From Neodiprion pinetum (Eukaryota > Arthropoda > Insecta > Hymenoptera > Diprionidae): a DNA stretch of 64,000 nt. The position numbers and the translations under genes were made by a program. Shown in pieces: positions 34,566 through 47,211 of this stretch. The notes beneath the pieces were generated by a model. That model worked only from the letters and a program-made list of their open reading frames with translations. It ran no database searches and was not told the DNA's origin. Positions within the stretch are counted from its first letter, which is position 1. Each line of letters starts with the position of its first letter. The stretch is taken from NCBI RefSeq assembly GCF_021155775.2, contig NC_060235.2, forward strand, positions 33,396,607 through 33,460,606, in the 5' to 3' direction.

Positions 34566-36779
34566 GTCTCTTTGATGCGTACCGTTATCTGAAAGATACG
34601 AAAGAGTCACGACGTTATAAGTATATAGGTGACAGGTTGGATAATTAGCAGTACAATACCTACCGCGATCAAATAGGTCAACGTTTGACGTCAAACAGAC
34701 TGCAAGATCGCCTGTTTACTCAAGTCCATTCATATACCTAACAAGTACAAATCATCGTTTTAATCAAAAGAAGACATAATGTTCTTTTTTCCACACTTAT
34801 CGGATACAACATTGCGATTACTTGTATATAGAAATGTAGTAGAAATAATGATACCTAAGTGCGCTGTGTATACATACCTTTGTTTATGTAAATAGAAAAA
34901 GGCCACAAGATGTCCGAAAACTCAAAACATATCGTGAATCGTAATACGATTATATTAAGGTATATGAAGTCTGGTGGATAAAATTTATGAAATGTCAGAG
35001 AAATTGGTATTATGTACATGGAATTTTTTTGAACTCTCATTTCTAATTTGTACAAAATTTTTCATATTTAAAAGCAACATGGAATTTGAAAGATTTTCAC
35101 CAGTTTTATACAGATGGAAAATTTTACAACTTCCAAATTCCTGTGGAAATCAAATATCAACTAGAGAGAATATTCAGGCTTTAATGTTTTATTTTACAAT
35201 TCAAATTTCACCCCGAGGCTAATGTATTTTGTCCAATGAAAATCTGAGATTGTCTTGAAATCACTGTTTCAAATTTAATTCTAAGCGTAAAAAACAAAAA
35301 TTATATGCCATGTTCAAGCATCGTTATCATTCTTTAAATGTTACGCTTATTACGTCAATCCAGTAATCTGTTAAGACTTAAAAATCATGCCTGCATCATG
35401 TAATATATACAATATAACATAAAAAGAAATGATTAAATTCGTATTAAATGAAATAGGTTGTTGAACATAATTTTTCAAACAACTTTCCGAATAACAGAGA
35501 TCCGTTGCACATACTACACAATATACTCTTTATTTTACACGACCTCAATATTTCAGTTTTTTGTCTTACGTGCGTCTGACATTATTACAATAATAACTAT
35601 CAATAGAATATATTTATAATAATATACATATACATATTCATTCTTCCAATTGATTCAATTTATATATGTATAATTAGTTAGGTATATTGGCCTATCATTC
35701 GTTCAATTCTGTACTTTACTTACGCCTGAAATTTTTTCTTCAAATATTATCGTATGATTTTTAAAAATTTTTTTAAATTTTTCTCTGCGTGTGTATTATT
35801 TTTCTTCAAGTCTAAACGTATAGTTTTACATAACATACATACCCACGTTTACAGTGTATCACAGTTGTATTGGGGGGAGAGGGAGGGAAGGGGGGGGGGG
35901 GGGGTAGACAGGGTTGATTGGGAATTGGAGAGGGGGCCAAAGCTCGATTATAGTCTAATCAGTAAAATTCTAGGAAACATTTCATACCACACTCAGAGGT
36001 TACATCAATGTTTTGACGTTTCACGTGCTTCTGAATTCCATTTTTTATAGATATTTTTGGACAAAAATAAAATAATAATTTTTGACATAAAATGACATAA
36101 TTTAAATGAATTCAAATAACAAAAAAGAAATCCTTTTTGAACACATGTACGTGACACAACAGGACTTTTTCCAACAGTTAACCCTAGAATTGTACACTGG
36201 GTGTGCAACACTCAGTACTTTTTCGCCACCGTGTGGTCCTTTTATAAATCAGTGTTGCAGAATTCGACTTTATCCTACTTCTCAGCATTCTTGACCGTTC
36301 AACGGAAAATTCTTCGTTGAGTTTATAAAGAAATCTTCATTGCAGCCACAACCACCGCTTTTTGAAGTCGGCCACGTGGCAAACACCCAAGTGTATCGTT
36401 AATGATCGGCTGCGAAAGTGCGCCGTTCTAGGGTTGAAGGTCGTTCTGTCTATTATAATTAACACTACACACTTTTTTTTACGAACAGTACTACAAAACA
36501 CACTGTTTTATCTTTTCAGACAGTTGAAAACCAAGTTTAACAAAGTTAGTAATTGTTGGAAACATGTGAAAGCTGTGAGAGATGCTGTAAATAATGTTGC
36601 GCTGTAATACTTATGACAATAACGTGATGCGTGTGATCGTTCTTGCAATCTCTACTCAATAGCTACCTAGAAAAAAACAAATAAAAATTTACAAAACGTA
36701 TAACTGTCTTCCATAAGCTTACTTAAAAGAGTACAAATCAGCCTTGTGGAGTTCATTAATAGGGAATGGGAGAAGGAGC
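34566..36779. other. Convergent 3' region between anoctamin and Sos
   Basis: Holds the 3' UTRs of two convergent genes. It is AT-rich, with no coding frame I trust. A run of 15 guanines lies at 35890-35904. I could not assign poly(A) signals with confidence for either gene. Confidence 0.5.
35890..35904 (+). repeat. Poly(G) run
   Basis: Fifteen consecutive G residues inside a purine-rich stretch starting near 35871, with further GGGGG at about 35933. It is unusual in such AT-rich surroundings and prone to slippage; the length may be a sequencing estimate. Confidence 0.85.
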
Positions 36780-39700
36780 TTAACTAGGCCCAGGCGGGGC
36801 GCTGAAATTAAACATTGTCGTCGGTGGCCTTCCAGGTAGCGGCTTTGGTGGTAACCTAGGAGTCACTGATCCTGAAAATTAAATGCTATTTGTTACGAGG
36901 TTATTCAAAATTTGAGGATTATTAAAATATGATGGATTTGTTATTTTTGTTAAATGAAAGAATCGAAGATCTTTCTGGATGTTCTGTAGTATTCTCACTA
37001 ACATTTTCCAAAGAAAACAAGAGGCTCTTGCTGTTTGAAAAATTGATATCACATCGCACACGAGAATCAAGATTAAAATTCCAACAGAATACTTTCATCT
37101 ATATACCGTTGGGTTGAGCAGGGGGAAGTTTGGTGGGACTAGGCCCGTTGAAAGACATGTGCCGCCTAGGGTGGGAGGGAACTGGTCCCGTTGCTTCCAG
37201 AGTGGAATTCCGCCTTGCCAAAAGTCCTGAACTGCTAGGGTTCAGAGTAGCCGAGAGTCGAGGTGGTAGCATAATGGGGGGTACATCTCTCCGTGGGGGT
37301 AAAGGAGGCGGAGAAGTACCCTCTCGTGGTGGAAGTATTGGAGCATTTGGAGCTTGTCGAGCCTAAAAACAAACGGGGAACACAAAACTCATCACTGTGT
37401 TAGCAATTTTCAGACAAAACGAAAAAACACACCTGCTGCGGTGATTCACTGACAGAGCTGTCTCGTCTCCGGTGAGATCTAGGGGGTAAAGGTGGTGGCG
37501 GTTGGTTCGGAGGTAAGTGGCTAGGAGATGACGGTGGAGGCATAGAAGCCCCAGGACTCCCACCGGATGACAAACCCGTCAAGGCGCCAACGACGCTAAT
37601 TGTTCCCGAGTTGAAACCAAAGTGGGTTGTCTGAGATTGGTGATACGGTGGTGGAAAGTGACCGGGCGATCCAAGTTGCGGACTGCTACCAGGCGAGCCA
37701 AGCGAAAGACCTGACATACTGAGAGGACCAGGGGATCCAGGTGGAGGGCCTGTTCCTAGAAAAGGCCAAGAAAAAGCAATCATTGAAGGGCAAATTTGAG
37801 TATTAAGTTTATAACTCCATGGGATTGTAGAATAGTTTTATTTCCAAATATTTAGCATGTTTCCATAGCAAATATCTGGTATTTTCAATTTGATGTAATA
37901 TAAAATGAGGAATGCCCACCTCCTAGTAGTACAGGAGCAAATACGCTATGATCTCCCGTGTGCGGAGGTGCCATTTGAGAGGTGTGCGGGGGAGTTTCAG
38001 GCAACTCAGGAGGAGGTGGAGCTTCCGGCGCTGGATCATGTAATTTGACTGTAGTCGTCACTGCTTGCAAGGGCGCTGGTAATCTGCCACTTAGACTCCT
38101 TGCCTTGATGCCAGGCGACTTCAAATTTAGATCCGGCCATTTACGTGGCTGAAAAAACGAACATACTTGTGATCAGACAATTTATTCCGTCGTTTTGTCA
38201 AGTTCAATTGAGACACTTACGACTCTGGGTGGTTGTCTACAACCTCGGGGCTCCACTTCCAAACTCTTGTTATACAAATAGTTGCCTATATCGGCGTCTT
38301 TCATATTGGGGTCAAAAGGAGAAAGGTTTTCAATAAAATGTCTTATTCTAGGTTCTACGCTGAGACAGTAGGGCTGATTTTGATACTGCTGAATTTCGCC
38401 TGTGATTTCTGCGACTTTCCGTCGCTTACTAAAGTTTATCAGCTCTGGACTACCCTGAAGATAGTCAGAATTTCCTTCCTCAGTGTGTAAAATATTTGTC
38501 AGGTACATGCCTGTGAACGGTTTACAAATGTATTCAATTGTCAACAGGTATTCCAGATATTAAAGGTACAGCAGTTATGAAATATTGGGATATCATAATT
38601 ACCGAAAAAAGGTACGCAAGGTGGATTAATAGATCGTAATTTTTCTTGGTACTTTCGAAAGTGATCACTATTCAACTCTCGGGCGTCTTCCAATGCCTTT
38701 TCCAATCGCGCCGGTATTTGCTATGATAATGTAATTCACAATTTATTTCTCGTCTTACTTTGAGATGTGAGTTAAGAATCTTAGGTATTCGAACAACAGA
38801 TAATCACATGATTTACCTGAAAAGTGAACTTCAGCCGATAAACAGACGCGGAACCCATAGCACTTACAATAGCTAAAACGCCATTGAAATTGTTCAGATC
38901 TTGTAGCACCATCATAATTTCAATTGCCCGAGACACAATGGCGACACGCTCTTCCAAATTCTCGGCTTCCACTATAGTTTTTTCAAGCCATCGTGTGACC
39001 TAAGGAGTATAGAGATTATTTATTTATTTATTTATTTTTTTTTTTTGAGAGAAAATTTCACAAATTTTAGTATTCTAATGTACAATTCAATTTAGTATAT
39101 TTAGTATGACTAATAAAAAAATTATACAGTAAATAATCATAAGGCTTACATTGTTTGTGTGCTTAATCATCTTAAGTAGATTTGGTGATGTCTGTTCTTT
39201 ATCTTTCTTGGTCCAAACTGAGCCGACTAATTCTGAAGGCTTTACTGTTCTATACAGTTCGAATTCTAATAACGTTAATTGCCTCGCTAATTCGATAGGG
39301 TGTAACTATAAAAAACAGCAATATGTTGGTCAAGTGTTTGTAAAGCAATATGATGTGATATACAATGATCATGAACGAAGGTTCAGCAAAATTCTATTTA
39401 CGATTACGGAAATGCACTCACTGTGAGTATTCCCCACGTTTCTTCAGGAACTTTAAGGTGCCACTCAATTGCAGGTGGGGATCGTTCAAAACTGAAAGTA
39501 ATTGGCCTTTGTTCGGATGGCTCGCATTTTCTCTGAACAATTTTCATAACTGAATCCACCCATTTTCTCATCGATTTTCCGCCTACCGTGTCTAAAAAAG
39601 CCTGTAACTTTTCCAAGAGTTCTCTGTCGCGTTCAAAGTCATAAAAATGATGGTCTACCTGTGAAAATAAATGCAAATGAAGATTAAAGGGGTATAGAAA

Positions 39701-42700
39701 ATTTATTGCACTTTATTATTGGTTTTAAGATCGGTTTAAAAATATCAAAATAGCTATTATTAAACTTGATACTTTGTACACATACCCAATGCCTCAAAAC
39801 ATTGAGAACCCTGAATTGAACAGGTTGACAGTACTCCTTTTTGTACCTTTTCCAGTCTTCTCTAGCCCCAGCTTTACACCCTGGTGCTTTGTCCTCATCT
39901 CCATACACTACCGAAAGCTCTGGTATGTCAAACCTCTTGATGAGTAAAGACAAAAGCTTTTGGGGCGAGCAAAAACTCCTATTGAAATATCAGAACACAA
40001 TCTTCGTCATTACAAGAGAAAATTGTGAAGCCAATTCATTACTCTGCTGAACTAAACGCAATCACTATGTAACATTGTCATCCTTAATCACTTAAATCCA
40101 ACTTACCTATAAGTAGTAAGGAATGTCCGTACAAAAGCTGGATCTGCGTATATATGGTAAGTTAACCTTTCAACCAGTTTGATCAGTGTAGCACCTTTGA
40201 TCAGAGGCACACCTCCATTTTCTCTAGCCTCCAGTACTATATTTTCAGGGGAATCTTGTTCGGAAAATTTGTACAAATGAGGTGGAGGAAGTCTTAAAGG
40301 ATGTTTCGTTTCTTCATCCAACAGTATGCTGTCAAGCGTTCTCTCTAGCATGCTTTTAGTATTAAGCATTACAAGATCGGCCATCCAGCTATTTTTGTCT
40401 TCGGGAGATTTTGCAACGAGTGTAACATTTGGGTGGTCTCTTGGAGCAATTTCAAAAGTGTTTTTCAATTCTGTGAAGATTTTTGTTAATGAGTAAATGA
40501 ACCAGTGAAAAATTGGAAGTGTTACCAGAAATAAATGTTTGATCAACTTATTTGTAAAATTTCAAAAAATTAATTTTAAGGCTAACACCATTCAATATTC
40601 AACAAACAGAAAATTTCAGTCATTTTAACGTATCGTATTTGTTGGATAATTAATTTTACATGTTTCAATAATCTATTATTATTGCATTTACGTTTACTCA
40701 GTAAAGTAACGTAACTGACCATCAGTGTCTTCTCTGTCAATGATCTCCACTTTTCTGATGAAAAAACGCTCTTTCAGGCGGAGTTCAACTTGGTGCGCCG
40801 GATGTCCCCCTCCTACCGCAACCGGTCCGACACTAACGCTCACTCTTTTTCCTCCAGTTGGTTTGCAGAGTACCAAGAGCCCATCGAAAAGAAAAGCTCG
40901 CCTTTCGGTTAATCTTCGCCCGCCGCTTCCAACTTTTCCTAGCATATCCTCTGTCATCGGACACAATCACGTCAAAATTACAGTTCGGAATTTTGCCCTG
41001 GTATTTACGACGAATGTTGCGAACTAATCACCTCTTATAAACTCGTTGCAGCATTGCCCGATATCCCTTTGGTCCCAACCATCGACAGTCTTTTGCAATT
41101 CACTAGTCTTCTCAAGTGCAGCTTGCCTTCTCGCCCTACTTTGCATCCGTAGGCCTGTGTCTTTTTTTGGAAGATTTACGACGGATTTCATCAGTTCCAT
41201 TTGCAGAGGTCGCAAAAGACCTTGCACTTGTTCTAAAGTCTCACGATCGTCTGAATTTGGAGTCAAGTTATGTAACACCTGTAATTGATGAATAACGAGT
41301 ATGACATTAATTTAGTACTTTTGTCGCGATGCAATAAATAAAATTGGTAACACGTCAATTAACAGTTGTGACAATGAGGTATGAGTATAATGTAACTAAA
41401 CAATGACTAAAACTGTTTATACATCAGTGTGTTAAATCCTAGCTTAGGAACCTAGGTAGTAGTTAACGAAAGAATAAAAATCAACTCTGTAGCGATATCA
41501 AGTGATATCGTGTAAAATATGAATTATGTCCTGGACTAGTGAAAAATAATAACCATAATTTCGGCGTCGGTAGAATCTGCACTTGAGCAAATCATAGGCA
41601 TAATATACAGTCATTGCCACTAGACCTATAAGAAGACTCCAATAAATGAATTTTGCTATAGCTGAAGCACACATCAAAGCTATTATTCCCATAAAACAAC
41701 ACAAAAGTCTTTGCATTCTGGTCGTTTTTTATCAAGGTTATCATTTTTAGTACTGGCGAATTTTGACAGCCGAAATAATTGAGCAGTATTTCAGTGCAAG
41801 CTTTGTTTCATACTGAAAATTTTGACAATCATGAAAGTCGCATTTCCCTTAATGCTTCGAAGTGAATCAAACCTTATGATATTGATATATGATGATTTCC
41901 AAACCGTTTTATATAAATAATAAAGTATAACGTTATCAAAGGCACGTTTAATTTTCATAACAATTTCTCACAAACATAATATCATGTTTATGTCACTCAC
42001 CTTAATGTAGTCAAAGTACAAGAAGCAGTGCCACACAGGTTGAAGCAATAGTTTTGGTAAATAATATTTTACAGCTTCCTTAAACCCATGACCTGCTGTC
42101 CGCAATGCTTCGTTGGACTCTGGTCTAGCTAATAACCTCGTCAGGACTTCCCTACTGGTCGGACTGTTCATGTCCCTCGCATATCTGTATTAAGATTCAT
42201 TCAAAGTTGATCATCTGTAGTGTTATTTTGAAAATCTGTGTTCGAGTTTGAAACATTCGAATTATTTTTTATTCAATTCAGAAATCTTTTTTAGAAGAAT
42301 TATGAGAATCATATTTATGTAAATTTATCTTCGGTCTCAAATCGTTTTTTTTTTTTTTACTATTATAAGAAGCCGTTTATTTGACACGTAAATAAAAGAA
42401 GAATTTATCGATCACATACCATTTTCTGTAAAACATTCTAATAAAATATAAATATTGTAACTCACGTACTTTATGTACACATCAAACTCTGCAGCCTCAG
42501 CCAATTCTTCAAAACAGGATCCAACCGTAGGAGTCTGTTTCTCTTCCGTAATTTCCATAATATCCTCTAAACTTCCCAACAGTGTTACCGTTACTTCATA
42601 AATATCCATTATATTACTAAATAGTGCATCGAGTTCGTGGGGACCTTGAGCCATTTTTTCTATCTCTTCACGAAACACCTGCGATAAACAAATGCTTACT

Positions 42701-45700
42701 AACACTGAGATTGTTAGTAATTAATGCTAACACGTAGATTTCATTATTCACTTTTTGGACTCGACATTTGCGATTGTTATAAAAGATTCTAAATACTTAA
42801 CATAGCTCAAATCAAAAATACGGAACTGAAACATTTGCATACAAATGTTAGGGAAATAAAGAAATCGATTCTTTGGAAAATCTAAATAACAAAGATCTTT
42901 CCAAATATTTTTATGTTACATCAATAATGTACATACTTTGATTATCATGTGGAGATCACGTAGATAGTGTCGTTCATCATGTATAAGGTCACGAACAAAA
43001 TCTTCGTAAGACGTTCGTGGGGAAGGTCCTGGATCATCGACTGATACAACCGCACCTAAGCCACTTTGGGGACCTTCGGTACAGTCATCTTGATAGAACA
43101 TATCCAACAGGACCTGTTGAAGGATGGGAATTTATGAGAAACGATTGAACAGTGCTTCCGACTATATTCCATTAAGAATATGTAAATATCCAAAGTAGGT
43201 ATGAAGGAAATTTGCAGAAAAGTAGGCATATACTCAATGAGAATATAACAGACAGGATGTTGAGATTGTCGGAACAAATTTTGTCGCAGACAGAACCAAC
43301 AGCTTATGAAAAGCAGACAAAGACAGGATCACCTTGTTCGCACATTGAAATAATGACATAGTTGGAATACAGTAAAAATATATCACTGAGTTTTGAACAT
43401 TATCCACATGTGAATTAGTGAGCCAACTGCTGTAGCTCAGCCGCTACAGCACAGGCCGCGCGGCAAAGTAAGGTTCATAGTGGTAGACGTAACAGTAATT
43501 AAATTTGAATTGAATGGTTAAATGCAGACAGCCAAGAGTTGAATAGGCAATACGTAGGCTGAGGTGTCCAATAACGGAAAACTGACTGCTTAAAGAAGTG
43601 GCAAAGACTCTACCAAGACTCTGTCTAGAATAAATATTATAAGAACATTTACTTGCGGTCGATGGTTTTTGAAATGAACCCACGCAAGATTGAATAAAGG
43701 CTCAACAACATATAGACAGGTAAAAGATTTAAATTTGAATTGATTTCTCAGTCTAAGTGACAAATATGAAAAAGAAACAAAATAATAGGCACAAAACATT
43801 CATTAGCTAATTTATAAGAATATATACCAGCCATGGGTAAAAAAAATTTTTTAAAATAAAAGTTGTTCACCTCAAATCTATTACAGATACAATATAATAG
43901 TAAACCAGAAATATCAATGTTGAGCATTAGCATAAACCTTGAACGTAGTCCATTCCAAGTGTGCCAATTTTCATGCTTGGTATTCCAGAAATGGTTACTC
44001 GCGCATGCTAGTTTAATGATGAACTCGAGACAAAGAATTTCAAGTAGAGTTGATCGTAGATTTTTCTAATTAGTATACAAGTATCAAACAGCAACAACGT
44101 GAGCTAATTAATGTCGTAGCATGTGATAATTCACTAATGAATAGATACGATAAGCCCGCTTGAGTTGTGGGCTGTGTTGTAGGGAAGAAATTTACTTTCA
44201 TTACCTATTTTGACACAAATGGAGTACCATGTTAATTATTTTGAAAAACAGTAAGCCTGCCAAATTTTTTTTTTTCAGTAATTTACAGTATCATAAAAAG
44301 TTAGTTATTTAGCTCCGTTGTTCACAAAATTTCACAAACGATTAGAGGATCATGAAAATGTAATAATTACTGAATGTGTTCAAATAACTTTCTACAGGGG
44401 CGTCGCAGGTACGTACCACCTAGAACAGCGTGAGTAGAGGGCGAACATTGTTGGTGTTGTTTTTAGTTGGTGGAAAGCATGTAACCAAGCAGAGAACATT
44501 TGCAGCCACAATTACCACTTAGCCTGTGTCTAATCTAGCATAGCCAGTCAGTGGTTTTTGGATTACAACAACGGTTATTACTAACTTCTAAGATTTGTTT
44601 GCAATTTATAGCCCCCTTTGACGAGTCAACATATGTTCGGTATTATGTATACTAAATTGCAATGTGAATTTCATAAGGGAGGGGGAAAAGAAAACCAAGA
44701 GAACAAAACACGACAAATAACCACATCTCCAGAAAAATACTTTTAACGAATGTCATATGTGATTCCGGATAACTTCATTTCTGTAAAATCCGTACTTTTT
44801 CAAAGTCAATACACATGTACAGATAGCAAATTGAATTTTTGACATACGAAACATTTTTAAATAACCGTACGAATACTTAATAGCGATAAGCTGATGCAAA
44901 TGAATTACATTTATTTCAGAACCCGTCTATCTCGTAACACTAATTGTTCTCAATCCAACTTATTACCTAGATAAAGCTTATAACTATAAGCTATGTTACA
45001 TTGTATGAAAAAATGATAAGTAGGCCCAAAGTTCCACAAAATCTTCTGACACTAAGGTGACGTAGAAACGTATAATTAAACAATTCATAGAAATTATTTC
45101 GATTTTTGGGGTTGCAATAATTTTATTGTAGCTGTTCCATGTACAACGATAAACTTAATCTTGAATAAATTAGTATTTATTAAACGAAAAGAAAGAATTT
45201 CAGTAAATATGTTTGGAATTTTCAGAAAATTTTTCCGATTACTGACATGGAAATAACTTGTTTAAATTTGTTCCACTAGTCCACTTACTTGAAAAAAGTA
45301 AATAAAAATGATCCCTCATATATTTAGGACGGACTTTCCAATTCAATTTTACTAATTTAATTTACTAATTAATATTTGATGTACAACAGGAATGTAGTGA
45401 ATGTTGAGCCAAAGGACACAGACAAATTAAATATAGTGTAAATGGCAAAATTTCAGTAAGTCATATGTTACCTTGTCAGCGTACATCGCCACCCTGATGT
45501 CTTGACAGGAAATTTCAACATGGCGTATATTCTTAACATAGTTTCCAGCCAACTGAACAAAAACATTGTTGTTCATTAATTGAAACAGTTTAAACCTAAA
45601 TACTAAAATATCTGCGAGGCGATTACGGCAATAAGGTTTTCTGTACTACGACTCTTAGTAGGACAATGTAGTGTTCAAAATTACAAACCTTCAGAATATC

Positions 45701-47211
45701 AGCCGAGATGTACTCCAGTACGGCTACAACGAACAAGCTGACTTGCGAGTCAATTTTGTGCTGCAATACTTCCTGCAATTAAAAATAAGAATTCAGAGTG
45801 TATATTTAAATAGTTCAATCGCCTGAGGACAAGGTTACGTTTGAAAATGTAGATTCAAGTAAGAACCTAAATCTAATCTGTACTACAAACCTTTTGTAGC
45901 AGCTGATGTATTTTATCCACAGGTAATACAAGAGGCGATTTTTTCTTTCCCTTTTCTAATGCTTCCTTGGCGTCGCTTAAAGCCCACCTATCAATTGGCG
46001 TTGGAAAAGTGCGCCTAACACGTTCTTCAACATCTTGAGGAGTGTGTGGTGGAGGTCGGCCACACAACATTCCTAGCATTCGAAGGATCAAACTTTCCAC
46101 ATAATCAAGTGCGTCTTGCCTCGCTTCCAAACTCGGGTGAACCTGTTCCAATACCTGCAATAAAAGAGATCAATAAGCGAAGTCAAACGTAGCAGTAAAC
46201 ACGAATGATTGGTTGCCACACTCGTCTTAGGAATTCTGCCTAATTTACAGATTAATCAGATTTTGCTAAAGAAAGCTGTATGTTTCTGTGACAACGAAAG
46301 GGCAGATTGTGTTTTTTACTGAGGTTAAAATTAATACCATTAATGTAACAAAATATTGTTGCAAAAACCATGAGTTTGCCATTTTGTTCATGATTCAGAA
46401 GCAATTAAGTTATGAAACAGTGTGTCTGTGTTGCTTCGTAATGATTTACCCAAGTTCAGTCAATTCTGATATTGTAAGATTGATTTTTCTTTAGAAAAAA
46501 AATACATAGTTACATTAACATTACGAATTTCAACTCCATTTCTTCGAAGATATCACTTTTATAAATTACTACAAATAACTTTTCAATAACTCTAAAATCA
46601 TCATCCTTGTCAATAAAACGACACTAATGAATAAATAATGGTGGAAAATTTGCGCTTTATTTTTTACCAAACGTTAGCGATGCATATATTTTAATTTAAT
46701 TATTTGTAGATTTTCATTGTACATTTTATGGTATAAATCGAATCCATATAAATGAAGTTCTGTAAGCTGAAGATTTGACGATAAAATGGAAATGAGAATA
46801 TTTCGATTTGTTGTTCTACAATTGAATAAGTTACTTTACAAACGATTACCCGAAAGGTGATACAAAGTTGATAGAATACACCAGCTGATTGAAAAGAGTA
46901 AATGCGGGGTGTCACCTGACTTTGACAAGGCTGTACGTGTGCATACGAGCGAACTGGTGTGTAGTAACATCGCCAGAGAAGTCTGAAGGTAGTAATAATT
47001 GAGGAAAGAGAGCCGTGAAGGAGGCTCGGAAATTGTGGAAAGTGCGCGTGGCGATCGTTTAGGGAAAAGACGGATCGTGAATGAGGATCCGAAGAAAACA
47101 AACCTTGCGTAGGGAGTTGACAAACACCCCCTTCCACTTGGCGGCGTTCTCTTCTTTCTCAAAGTCGTAGCCCGACGACTCGCCCACCACAGACGCCGGC
47201 GTTGAAAACAT
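36780..47211 (-). CDS. Sos: Son of sevenless, Ras guanine nucleotide exchange factor
   Basis: Twenty coding exons in transcription order: 47211-47104, 46154-45891, 45772-45689, 45552-45472, 43113-42937, 42678-42470, 42184-42001, 41278-41032, 40950-40720, 40470-40107, 39978-39786, 39658-39422, 39305-39150, 38999-38817, 38720-38603, 38510-38221, 38148-37920, 37755-37433, 37362-37107 and 36871-36780. All phases close, giving 1341 residues, like animal SOS proteins. Domains in order: histone-fold (about 35-180; [10 protein letters not shown]), DH (about 205-400; [10 protein letters not shown]), PH (about 440-560; [11 protein letters not shown]), REM (about 600-745; VRTFLTTYR) and Cdc25 catalytic domain (about 780-1020; [18 protein letters not shown]). 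The proline-rich tail has PPPLPPR motifs that bind SH3 domains of Drk/GRB2. Sos loads Ras with GTP downstream of receptor tyrosine kinases. The largest coding-region intron (43114-45471) shows nothing I can support except a small hairpin. Confidence 0.97.
41498..41716 (-). CDS. Possible 72-residue membrane microprotein inside a Sos intron
   Basis: An ATG-initiated frame bounded upstream by an in-frame stop lies in Sos intron 7, on the Sos strand. The N-terminal two thirds are almost entirely hydrophobic ([19 protein letters not shown], then [19 protein letters not shown]), suggesting two membrane segments. A basic patch follows ([13 protein letters not shown]) and then an acidic-hydrophobic end. 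This charge pattern is better ordered than typical AT-rich intron noise. I do not recognise the family and see no promoter, splice site or poly(A) signal of its own. It may be chance. Confidence 0.25.
   Translation of the reverse strand: MQRLLCCFMGIIALMCASAIAKFIYWSLLIGLVAMTVYYAYDLLKCRFYRRRNYGYYFSLVQDIIHILHDIT
43429..43450. repeat. Perfect 8-bp hairpin in Sos intron 4
   Basis: GCTGTAGC and GCTACAGC are separated by six bases (TCAGCC). TAGCTCAG within it resembles a tRNA-type A box, but I see no good B box downstream, so a tRNA-derived element is only a possibility. Confidence 0.4.

Noticed and set aside
41498..41716. Idea that the Sos intronic frame is the small subunit of serine palmitoyltransferase
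   Set aside because: A short stretch ([10 protein letters not shown]) recalls that family, but the diagnostic EPWE-type motif before the helix is missing, so I do not make the assignment.
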